Positions 40,401 through 51,048 of a stretch of 64,000 bases of DNA are shown piece by piece (the first letter of the stretch is position 1; the number at the start of each line of letters is the position of its first letter). Source of the stretch: Hymenolepis diminuta. Lineage: Eukaryota; Platyhelminthes; Cestoda; Cyclophyllidea; Hymenolepididae. Location: positions 921,846-985,845 of the forward strand of contig CAADRB010000005.1 of the NCBI GenBank assembly GCA_900708905.1, given 5' to 3'. The notes under the pieces are model-generated. The model was not told the DNA's origin. It saw nothing but the letters and a program-made list of their open reading frames with translations, and searched no databases. A program made the position numbers and the translations under genes.

Positions 40401-42567
40401 TGTGACGGAGGAAGAAACAACATGAAAAAACACCACTACCAAATTTTATGCATCCTTAACAGAATTAAGCCACACTGCGGCGTAATGATGGATAGGTCTC
40501 CAAACTCCCATTAAAAATGGACCATAGAAAACTTTCAGCGGCACTGCCTACAATTTGGAACATTATTTCTAGTGGAGATTTAAAAAAAATCACGCCCATA
40601 GTTCTGGAACATTCATCTGAAAAAGAAACTGTAAATTTTGAATGTGAGTAGGAGGTAACTTTCATTATGTCTAGGAATAGATTGTTGAAACTCCAATAAG
40701 GTTATTATGGAGGAATTATGTGTCCACTTAAAACTTCTAGGTAGTCGTAAGCATATCTTGTGGCTTGTATCAGATCTGCATTAGGTAGACTAATAATTTA
40801 CGAAAAAAGTCAATCTCAGTCAGTCAATCTCCGTTACTCCCTCAGAACATCAGAATGTAGAAGGCATAGGTCTCATTCCATGTCCGTTATGGTCGTATCC
40901 ATTTTATACATAAAAGTCCCAGAGCACTTTATCATTTGACCTGATGTCAATTGGTTCGCTCTGCTTGAAATACTTAACGCTATAGCCACAATAAACCAGC
41001 GTTTGAGCTCCCTTTATATTTATGGAATGGTAATTTATACCGGCGATGCCTAAGATAGCAAAATGCTTGGTTTCTTTTTATTACAATTTTTAATCGTGAG
41101 AAAGCGTCTGAGCATGGGTAACATTTAAATATTAGCGAGAAGGGATTGAGAAGAATTTATGAATAAATTCAGGATGTTAAAGGCTCAATTCGTTCGATTT
41201 GTGGAGTCAGATTGTACAGCTTTTATTTGATCCAAATATCACCACCTCTTGTTCTCAAGTTGGAAAGTCACATTCTCTAATTTGTCTCAGAAGTTTCTGT
41301 TTTAGGGAGGGAGGGAGGTGGCTTTCTGGACAATTGATGAAATAGGATCTTGAGTGACACCAGTTTAATGCACATTTTTCATCTAATCGCCAAAATAGTT
41401 GTAAGATGATATTATTTAATGCAAGCCATAGTAACATGGTTTTAACAAAAGGGAACTCATTCACGTGGAGCTTAGTTAAATTCCTAAAATAAAATAAAGT
41501 TTTTTTCTGGATCATTTTCGACAACCTCTTTCTAGCTGGTTTGCTTATTACGGCCTTTTCTATCTCTCTCCCCCTCTGCTGTCTCCCATCTCGACTCTCT
41601 TATTTAATTCACATCAAAATTTGAAGAGAATAAGTTGAAAGCAATAGCACTGTCTAGAGAGCAAGAGCAATTAAAATGGGATCGCTAGAATATAATTAAA
41701 CTTACAATGGCCGTCATTAAAAGTATAATTTTTCACAAACGCCAAAACATTTACAATTCTAATCTAACACGAAAATCTGAGTAGATTTAAATGACAAATA
41801 GAATATCACGAAAATTTTCGTGTCGTTTGAATACTTCATTCATCGGGTTGTCCACTTTAGCTCATTACATCATACTTTCTAGGGTTCAAATTCCAGAATT
41901 AAAGCTGAATTAATGAATGTTGTTTCCTGGTCGACGTTGGTCATCTTATATCGGTGAATTTGCCTCCTTTAGTATTTAGAGATCCGCTAGCTTTATTTTA
42001 ATGTGACAGGGCTCTTAGTAGATAAATAATCATATTGTGTCCATTCCTTATTAAAATGTCCGGAGTTTACGGGAGTTTAGAAACAAACCTGGAGGCATCT
42101 GATAGCAAGTGATATTGAAACCAGGACTTATACATAAATGTCTGGATTAGTGCATAATTAATAATTTCAGACCTCCTTTAGACATGGTGCCTCCTTAATG
42201 AAAATCCCAGATTCTACAACTTTCTTTATTAGTCGGACTGAACAAGTTCGGTCGGCCATTTCCCTTAGTCAGTGTGTACAAGCAGAAATTAAAATCATGT
42301 CCTTCGAAAATGAGCACGTTAATCATCCAATAGTGTTGTTTTCGGTTCACTTATCTACTATCCTATTGACTGGGATTGATGTATTCCAACAATATCAATA
42401 TATAACTTCGCCCCCCCTTTAATATCAAACCTTTATACTTAACCCCAATTTCCGCATGAATGACTCTTTATTTGTTATATCAACATCATTAATCTTAAAC
42501 AGTGATGATGAAATATGAAGTCAGAATAATATAAAACCAGTGAATAAATTTAATTACTATAATACAG
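37448..42567. other. Gene-free stretch
   Basis: A (GGA)n run at 38536-38554 is the only clear repeat. The 115-codon frame at 38076-38423 (plus) is rich in Tyr, Phe, Ile and Leu and overlaps a second frame. It looks like AT-driven noise. No RNA gene was recognised. Confidence 0.5.
38536..38554. repeat. (GGA)n microsatellite
   Basis: Five consecutive GGA units followed by an A run, in a purine-rich stretch. Confidence 0.85.
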
Positions 42568-42722
42568 TAAATCGAATGATGAATACTCCGTCCTATATTC
42601 CTGTCTGGACTTGCTCTCAAGCTTTCAAGACTAAATTCAATCCATTCACAATGACCGATGTTTTTCAGAGAGGAGCACCTCCTGCGGGAATGCAAACCTC
42701 ACGAAGCACGAACTTTGTATCA
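42568..42722 (+). CDS. Possible first coding exon, protein unknown
   Basis: A plausible acceptor (actataatacag) ends at 42567. Two tandem ATGs follow at 42576 and 42579, and the frame stays open to a near-perfect donor, TCA|GTAAGT, at 42723. The 49-codon stretch ends in phase 0. Its translation (MMNTPSYIPVWTCSQAF, then TMTDVFQRGAPPAGM) is varied and protein-like. The acceptor just before the ATG could serve a 5'-UTR intron or spliced-leader addition. No downstream exon could be joined with confidence. A 30-bp phase-0 candidate at about 44454-44483 (ESEKKSDEMP, flanked by ccgcag and gtaagc) is possible but unproven. The family is not recognised. Confidence 0.33.
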
Positions 42723-43504
42723 GTAAGTGAGAAGACAAATGTGAACATCAGTGGTCCCCTAGGTTCATTACCGATTTCTTTCTAGTTTTAGTGACAAGGA
42801 AAACAAATTTTAACTAAAGACATTCTCCCTGATTATTTGAGGTAGGCGTTTTTCGGTCTTGGCGACGTTTCTAATTTATGCTTTATCTTTATTTTATGGA
42901 AAATATTTCACCGGAACCAATCAGTTGAGTCTTATTTCAAAACTTGGCAGTTTTCTTTATCAGGCATTGACATAACTATCAGCATTTTAAAATAATAAAC
43001 TTCTCGTTGAAGTGACGAGCAAAGATGCAACGGCGGAGCTTCAATCAAATTTCTAACAATTTGTCTTTTGTACAGATAAAAATGATCAGTTATTTTTCTC
43101 ACACAGGAACCATTTATAAGGCATTCCATTGAAATCAATAACAGTGAATGATTGACTGGAAATTTAATAATCTCACTAAGGGTGACCCTCTTTCTTTCAA
43201 AGAACAAATATTCTCTGGATTAGAATACCTCAATGAGGGTGTAGAATAGTCCAGCTATTTTTTCGAATATAGGAAGGAGATTGGCTGAAATCCATTTTAA
43301 GAGAGAATAAGGCACTAGCACCAGCAGACTAAAATTATGACTAAATGGTTCCAGAAACGGAGAAAAATATTTTATGTTGGCATCTGTCGAACCTCGTCAT
43401 CTAAAATTAAAAAGCATGTTCTGTTTTATCGAATAGCAAATTGATAGAAACTGGAAATTCCTTCACAAGTTATAATGAGGTTAGGTTGTGCCGGAAATTT
43501 TAAC

Positions 43505-43785
43505 ATCTTAGACTTGTACGGCGTTAACACAGTGATCAGCTTATAAGCCTACGGTCACGAGTTCGATCGCCACCGATGGACATGCAGTGAGAGAAATAGC
43601 CAGACGCACTTGTTAATCCCAGCAGGTGAGAGGGATGGCAGAATTCGCGTTTCTTACCGGAGATGCTCTATGACGCTACTCGGCTTCAAAAAGTGTGTCG
43701 GAAATATAAAGCTCTCCCAAATTGGCCTGGGAGTTATTAGCGCTCTGGTAGCTTTATTAAATGATGACGCTAGGAAAATATAAAT
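43505..43785 (+). repeat. tRNA-like SINE element (R1), longest copy
   Basis: It has the best B box of the family: ggtcacgagttcgatcgcc at about 43551-43570, preceded by an A-box-like cagtgatcagc. A GC-richer body of about 200 bp follows (to about 43760), unlike the AT-rich surroundings. The layout, a tRNA-like head and a non-tRNA body, is typical of a SINE. The tRNA head does not fold into a full cloverleaf. Confidence 0.5.
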
Positions 43786-46189
43786 TTTAAACTAAATAAT
43801 AAGGGAGAAGTTTGAGTCGTCGTAACTTGGTATTTATAACTGAAATTCTTTCGCATCACTTTTGCTATTCACTATTTGGAAAAAATCTTTAACACGCCAC
43901 GCGCTATTCAAATTGCTCACCGTCCATAATGTTTGAAATTAATTTCTCAGATTCACTTACTCATATTATGTTTTATTATTACTGTTACACTAAAATGAAT
44001 TTTCATTTTGTGAATAGAATGTCTGAATAAACACCGGAGCAAATCATTAGAATTCGACTGGCAGCTTGACGATTTGACAGTTAGCTAGACAGTTTTTTCA
44101 CAAGTAAGCATTTTTGCTATTTCACTCCTAATAATCGACTGTCCGTTTTAAAATTAACTAGTGAAATGCTACTGTAAAATACGTTGTCAAATTTCTAGCT
44201 AATCCAAATTTTACTACTTCGAACGTTTTGACAAAACTGATTACTTAAAAATAATGGAGGTCAATGACTGATATTCATTTCATACAAAAGACCTCTTTCA
44301 ATTGAAAGGAAAGGAAACTTATTGCAAACCGAACACTCTTGGAAAGTTAATTGGAAAATGACCGATAAAACACGTCTATATTAAACCTTGTGTGCAGTAA
44401 TTAGGAGTCCAAGTCTGAGGATTTAATATGAAATAATATATCCGCAGGAATCTGAGAAGAAATCTGATGAGATGCCGGTAAGCAAGGCTTTAGATCTGCA
44501 GGGTTTATGCATTGTTTTGGAATTAGCAGTTCACATTCCACAGGTCATCTTCAGGTCACACACCTTTATTACCTATATTGGGGGCACACACTTCTTCCAT
44601 CATCTTTAAATAATACTCTTGGTTGAAACTTCATTGACTCATTGGTGAGTTAACCTTCAGCCATCAATTATATGGAAAAGACTATTACTTCAACCGTTGA
44701 TCTTTGTTAATCTAAAACATCACCTTTGAAGTGAAGCGGGTCGGCCCTGCCCTTATGAAGTACACTTGTCTGATTAAATTGTGGGCGTAGCCGTATTAAA
44801 CTGTCAGGATCATAAAAGGATAATAAATAAAAACGAACATAAAAATCATATTCCCGGATTTCATTTTTATTCGGGCTAAGGAAACGCATCAGGGGATCAA
44901 AAAGCAGAAAACATTCAAAATTGGATTTAGTTCATCTTGGAACCCTGCTACATATTTCACCTTCTTTGCGTATACATTGAAGAAGTTAACAATAAAAAAG
45001 CGCTTCTCTAATGAATTAGAAGCTCAGTATTATGAGGTGAAATAGAATGCCTGAAATTATTTAAGATACTACTTGAGAATTTGTTCAAATTGAAAATCAC
45101 TCACAGAATAAAATGAAGTCAATTTGTGGGCAAAATGTCTTCATCTTACCCTAGGGCAATAACGCAAGGAAAACATCACTTTCAGACAAAATGTCAGGGA
45201 AAAGGGATATTTATAGCCTATGGGGATGACCGAATGGAAGAGTTGTAAACAAATTCCTCGAAAACAATGGGTCATCGACTCGACTCAATTTTGATAAAAC
45301 GGTAGAAAAAAACGAGACGGATGGAAATATGGAAATAAACATAATTAACCTGCTTGATTCATACTAAGAGCCTTTTAATTATCGTTAAGAACCATCATGT
45401 CAAAGTTATGACTATAGACTCTATAAGGTAGTTCAGAGATGCTCAAGAAACTACGCTTGACTGATTAATGGTTATTCGAATTTCGAAGAAGACCCGGTGT
45501 TAATGTTAATAATTAATTTATTTGATTGCCGCACTTTTTTACAGCTAATATTTTTCCATGATCCAATTTCAAGAAGTGTGAATGACTTACATTTCGATTG
45601 GCAAACTTTAACCATAATATCGTATTAAAGATCGTATCAGTGAAAAATTTGAACAAATTTCTAATAATGGTAACGTAAGGAGAGAAGCCTGTGAAATTTC
45701 ATGTCATTTCGTACATTCAGTGTTAATATTCGTCGATTTGATTTCCTATCCGGCTCTGGCTTTAACTATATCATTCTGAAGATCTACTTTAAAGGAGCAT
45801 TTTTCTGTCACTTTTGTTTTCACAATTTCGTTTTTCACAGGGTAGCACTGAACGTGGAAGTGTCATAAGTAAGGTTACATTCAACGGTGAATAATTGAAA
45901 GAATTTTTGCATGGTCAAGTTCCACTTTTTACTCGTGGTGTATCCAATATGGAGTCCTTTTAAGATAGCAGAGTTCACCACTGCTCAAGGAGGGGGTAGT
46001 ATCTCCTTTCTCTATGTTCGCTTTCTCGTCATGTGGGTTTCGATTTCGTAAATTGGATTTGTTAAACTGCCGGATATAGAGACTACAATTATAACCCACA
46101 ACATTGCAGAAACATCTTATAGTCATCTGAAGTCGGATAAGTAAAGTTCAATGATGAAGAGGAATTGGAGATAAAAAAGTGTCACTTGG

Positions 46190-46350
46190 ATCACTTCCAT
46201 TGATTTTTGGATTCGGATTGTGGAATATGTACTATATCATTTTCCAAAATTCACATTTCTGATCAAGTTCTTAACCCCAATCCTCAGTGCTTATTGGCCG
46301 GTCCTTAATTATGATAGGGTGTGTCTCATTTCTTCTTTCGAAGAGCAAAA
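46190..46350 (+). repeat. Dispersed repeat R4, copy D
   Basis: The left half (gattcggattgtgg, then atatcattttcc and aaaattcac) matches copy A at 22.97 kb. The right half (cagtgcttattgg, then catttcttctttcgaag) matches copies B and C. It links the two halves into one family. Confidence 0.45.
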
Positions 46351-46403
46351 ATGAAACATTATTTTACGTTTGCATGATGTTAACAGAACTCAGAGAGCAA
46401 TCT

Positions 46404-46625
46404 TTACACAAGGTAAGCTTTAGTATTAAAAGCTAATATTATTTCAGCTGTTATCACTTCATCCTGATCAATTATTGCAGAAATATATCCTTTAAACTGT
46501 AAAATGCGATGGATAAAGTCTGCGTTGAGCAAATGGGATATGTACGGTTTGAAAATTCCCGCCATTTCGTCAGATATTTTTACAACAAATCGCAACAAGC
46601 ACAAATCATCTATAGTCTCCCTTAC
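46404..46625 (-). CDS. Possible exon, protein unknown
   Basis: On the minus strand this stretch is open for 73 codons. Its translation has a coherent amphipathic, helix-rich pattern (TIDDLCLLRFVVKISDEM, then FKPYISHLLNADFIHRIL, then AIIDQDEVITAEIILAF). It faintly recalls C-terminal helical-repeat segments of large scaffold proteins, but no family can be named. A weak acceptor (ggagactatag) lies at its 5' side. No neighbouring exon could be joined. A plus-strand frame (46504-46710) overlaps it, so at most one of the two is real. Confidence 0.25.
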   Translation of the reverse strand, partial: VRETIDDLCLLRFVVKISDEMAGIFKPYISHLLNADFIHRILQFKGYISAIIDQDEVITAEIILAFNTKAYLV

Positions 46626-47284
46626 TCAAAACTTACTGAAGATAAATGAAAATTTCTTTAAAGCTCTTGTCTACTCAACACACTCTTCAACATTGCAGGG
46701 CAAAGAATGAATCTTCACTTCCCAAAGTTATATACATTGAGAATTAAATTTCTTCTTTTTCATATAATTGTATATTATGTATTCCGTCAAATAATTCGAT
46801 CGTGGTCATATTGAAAGATCGATTTCGGAGAAAAACAGTTTCATATCTACTCATATAAAAACAAGTGACTGTTCCTGCCAAAATCTTCTTGATAAACTTC
46901 TCTGCAATTATGTATGTATATTTTCAGACTAAAATGGGTTCTTAATTTGCAGACAATATGTCTGATATAATCTCGATAAATTGTACGTTTGTTTTCGAAA
47001 ACAAATGTGTCTTCATTTAGTGGAGAGACGGCGTTTTCTCGTCAAACGGACTGGTGTCCACAGACTATGCGACAGCCTATTGTATCGTAATGCAAAATTT
47101 TAACAAATTTATTAGTAAATAAATGAATGTTATTTTTCATATCGATTTTTAAAATCAACAATTGCTATAATAGAAATATTTTAGAGCTAAATTCAAAAAG
47201 GGATAGAATATCCGTTCAATTAGTGATTGGCTGTTTATTTATAATGCTATATTAACAAACAACAGTTGCTAGTTTTATCTACTG

Positions 47285-47390
47285 CAAGAAGATACAAATG
47301 AATCGAGGTGGCATGGCCAATCATGAATCTAAATCAACCGGTCGACAGGCTCTGAATAGTGCGAAGGTGATATCTTCCGTTAATCTGACA
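47285..47390 (+). repeat. Dispersed repeat R3, copy B
   Basis: Counterpart of 15345-15450, in the same orientation. Confidence 0.6.
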
Positions 47391-48091
47391 ATCAATTCAT
47401 GAAATATGAGCGGAGGATTTTATAAAAGGAATTATTCTCCTTATGGGAACAGCTCGAGAACTTCATCAATCAAACAAAATGAAAATTTTGATACTCTCAT
47501 TTCATTACCTGTTTCTTCCTCTTCTTCCTAACCCCTCACCCCCTTTTTTCATAATAAAGCATTGGAATCATTTGGAATTCGCCATATTCATATATATTCC
47601 GAAGAGCAAACATTGTATGGGTGACGATAATAATGCTAACAATGACAATTATAGATAAGGTTAGTTTGCATTACATCAATTCAATATTTATTAAGACCTT
47701 CAAATTTGAAAATGAGTCAAAAGGAATTTGACATTTTTTCCAGTTAAAGAACATAGTACCGTGCGTTTCCGTCAACGTCGAGTGTTTGTTTAGATCATCC
47801 ATAAGCTTCTTTCGGATTTCAATGTCTCGCCTCAATGGGTTTTAAGAGGGCAGGATTATTGTTGCCCTCTAATGTCAAGAACATGGATGAAAATTTAAAA
47901 ATCTTATTTTTGTAACATTAAAAGTCTCTGCAGTTCATTATATTTGTGGGATATAGCAATGTTTTCTTTTCTGAGAAAGTTCCCGCATAATTTCGGATAG
48001 AAATGAGTAAGGTATCTGAGGACACTTATATTTTTGTAATTTAAACTAACCCAATAATAATTAGTGTATTTTTTTCATATCAGAAGACTTC

Positions 48092-49122
48092 ATGGCAGAT
48101 ACTACTCTAATTAATGGAATGAAAAGACACGCTGTAATAGTGACCGCCGTAATAAAAGTAAAATTTAGTGGTTTAGAAATTGCAAGATTTCTAGAATTCA
48201 GCAGATCTTTCGTTTGCAAAGTTGGAAAGAAGCTGAATGAGTACAATGGAGAAGAATTGATCGCCACGGGGAAGAGAAAAGGGGATCTTCGACGGTCCCC
48301 TAACTCATTGCGTGATATCTTGCCAAATATCTTCAAGTGTCGGAATGAATAACAGTATATAAGGAATGCTGTTCATCAAGACCTCGGATACAAATCATAC
48401 GTTCTTTGATAAGATCATCAGTTAATGTGAATAAAAACAACTCAAGAGATCCGTTTAATGAGTGCAAAAGGACTCTTGAAGAAACTGAAGCACCCAGAAG
48501 AAAAGCAACGTCTTTGATATTTTTTCCAATGAAAAGAAATTCGATAGGGTCAAGAAGTGAATGAAAGAAATGGTAGGTGGCTATATGTGGGCGAGCCCCA
48601 CTGAAGTTCCAACTGTTATGCATGCACAGGAAATTTCCAGCAACAATGATGGCTTTCGACGTTGTTGTTCCGGTGAGGGGCATATCGTGACTCCTCCAAT
48701 TTTCACATGGTCTTAGAGCCAGTGCAGATGGAGATGCCTATGTGGAGACTCTTCAAACCTTGAACAAATAGTGTAGCCGATGGAACATCCCTCCCCCCTA
48801 TGTTTTCCAACAAAATTCGGTTCCATCCCATACAGCTCTCAAAACACAGGATTGGATAGCCGAGAAATTCCACGGTCATGTCAAACCAAACTTATAGCCG
48901 CCTTCTAACTCACCAGACCTTGATCCTTTGCATTATTACGTGTAAGGTGTGGTTAAAAAAGAAGTTAATAAGCGTCCCCGTAACACCAGGTTTTCCTCTC
49001 TGATGAGAGCAATAGTCCGAGGAATTGAGGACTTGGATGAAGACTACCTGATGAAAGCTTGCAGTCACTTTCGAACTCAAATTGAGTGGATGATAGAAGT
49101 CAAAGGAGGATATATGAAATAA
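48092..49122 (+). pseudogene. Dead Tc1/mariner-superfamily transposase
   Basis: The N-terminal frame (48092-48352) contains a helix-turn-helix-like stretch (EIARFLEFSRSFVCKV). The C-terminal part (about 48800-49122) keeps the family motifs QQNSVPSHTA, NSPDLDPL, VNKRPRNT and a closing GGYMK before TAA at 49120. Reading between them needs several frame changes and crosses many stops. Two sit where the family has Trp (NL*PP and YYV*GVV). The second catalytic Asp (QQDS) is Asn and the third (NPLD) is His, so it could not be active even without the stops. The motif style and spacing suggest a DD37D (maT-like) lineage. No terminal inverted repeats or TA duplication were identified, so the element's true ends are unknown. 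It codes for no working protein. Confidence 0.9.
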
Positions 49123-49219
49123 AATCTAGATTAATACTGTGTTTATTTGTTTTGTTAAAAGAAATTGTGAGTTTCAACCACTAACAGTTTCATTTTCTGT
49201 TTTTCTAAAAGTGCGGAGA

Positions 49220-49250
49220 GTGTGCGTGCGTGTGTGCGTGTGTGTGCGCG
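49220..49250. repeat. (GT)n/(GC) microsatellite
   Basis: Alternating purine-pyrimidine run of GT units with interspersed GC. It lies about 100 bp to the right of the transposase fossil. Confidence 0.85.
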
Positions 49251-49990
49251 AGGTCAGAGCAGTTTGTGAAAGTTCCTAGAAAACATTTATTTCTCGTTTT
49301 ACATTACAGTGCATTTTTTGATTATCATTCATCAAAACCTGTAATTAATACACTATGTCTCAGTTATTTACAAACTAAATATTTTTCTCCTAAGGAAAAG
49401 AAAAGTATCATTGGTTTTGCCATTTGTCGCCTTCTTTCGGAATCTGAGTTGCCCAAGTTATGTCGGGTAATCTAGGTTTCATAAGTGCCTGTAAAACAAT
49501 GTATTACTTATCAATGTTTCGTTCTTTATGCAAAAATCTAGTTTTTTAATAACATTTTTAGTCCGATTGATGGGAAAATGATCATATATTGCTCGTATTA
49601 AAAGACGATGTAGGCTTTGACAAAAGCAACCTAAAGATAAGCTCGCGAGATGATGTGTAAACGATTACGCTAGACGTAGATTCGCATTTCTACCACAAAC
49701 AAGTTCCAATCTGTCTAATGGCAGAGGTAAGCATATTTCTCTGATTCTCACACAATTTTCACTTTAACAGACCATTAAACATGTGTAATATGAGAAGTGT
49801 TGCTTTGATGATTTTTTTCGCTAGTCTAGTATTACCTTTCTGTTTCCCTTACGGTATTTCGTGATCCAAAAATTAGTTTGAAAAGTATAATATTTATTTT
49901 AGAACTATTTCACAATTTTTTCACAACCCAGACGATGTGTATCTACGCTTGGTGCGTTTGCTTTCAGTATTTAATAATTTATTTATTGCG

Positions 49991-50093
49991 CTGAGTTGAG
50001 TCAAGTTGAGTTGAGTTGAGAGAGCGAGAGAGAGAAGGAAAAACAGACTGTTTCGTATACAGACTAGAGAGGAGAGAGAGAGAGAGAGAGAGA
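49991..50093. repeat. (TTGAG)n and (GA)n compound repeat
   Basis: Five or more GTTGA-type units (49991-50020) run into GA-rich sequence. A purer GA tract lies at 50066-50093. The open frame across it on the minus strand (49921-50106) is explained by the repeat. Confidence 0.85.
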
Positions 50094-50619
50094 AAATTTC
50101 AGACAACCTTGAACATAATATAGCCAGTTATTAGATTATAATGAACAGGTGTAAATTTTGCACTCATCAAATGACACTATTAGAAAAGTGAGGGAGAAAT
50201 TTTATGGTGACAAACGTGGGACACTGTGGGTAGGTATTTTCAAAAGCAAGGATACTAGTGTCATTTGCTCTTTTTATTTATTAAACCGTTAAAGTTCCCG
50301 ACAAAAAATTTGAATTGACTACTTAAATTAACTTTTTATTTATTGCAACAGTGAAGTAATATAAAGTTAAATTAAATTAATTAACATAAACTAATTTATT
50401 TTTATATAAGGAAGAGTACTCCTCTAATCAATTATAAGTACCATTAAGGAATTTATTATCAGAAATTGAACACTTCCGCTTGGGATAATTGCTAAGTCCT
50501 TCTGATCACCAAAAATGACCATTTAATGATCGCATTACAAATAGGATGTGGACATTAAGACGCATGGTTTCAAGCATCCACGTTATCAAACAGAAAGGAA
50601 ATTAAAATATGAAGTTATC

Positions 50620-50905
50620 TTCTTTTGGAAGGTAGGGATACCTCTATAAGTTAAGTTGCAATTTACGTCTGTCTCTGCCACATTCAGGATGCAAGAGGAA
50701 TTCGGCTCTGTTGGAAAATAATTTTCAGTCGTACTATTTACCTTGAAGTTTCACAATTACATATTTCAAGATTCATCTCTAATCTGTTTGATGTCAGAAG
50801 GAAGGTAACATTTGGAATTTGTACAATTTTAAAGAATGGATGTTTGCACAACTCCCGTCTTCATTTCAGTAGGATGTTTAAAGGTTTGATTTTTTACCAT
50901 TAAGA
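50620..50905 (-). repeat. Repeat R2, copy B (decayed coding-like)
   Basis: It aligns with copy A along its whole length; the best block is ttttaaagaatgg in both. The matching minus-strand frame has a one-base shift and stops. Protein-level similarity to copy A is still readable near 50733-50816. Confidence 0.5.
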
Positions 50906-50992
50906 TATGTGAAGCCCGAGATAACTGATAGAGTATATTTGACGCTTCTTCAATATATGCATTTTACAATGACAAAACAAATACACGCTCAT

Positions 50993-51048
50993 GGTTTAGC
51001 GATCAGCATGTCCGTTTTCAGGCAGATGTCAAGGGGTTTGGTACTAAT
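50993..51048 (+). repeat. tRNA-like SINE fragment (R1), weak copy
   Basis: The sequence gtttagcgatcagcatgtcc, then gttttcaggcagatgtcaag, then gggtttg follows the R1 core order. As at 37.4 kb, it lies to the right of a copy of repeat R2. Confidence 0.3.

Noticed and set aside
43525..43580. Functional tRNA gene
   Set aside because: Only the B box is good. There is no acceptor stem or anticodon arm.
48333..48683. Minus-strand 116-codon frame
   Set aside because: It is a shadow of the dead transposase on the plus strand.
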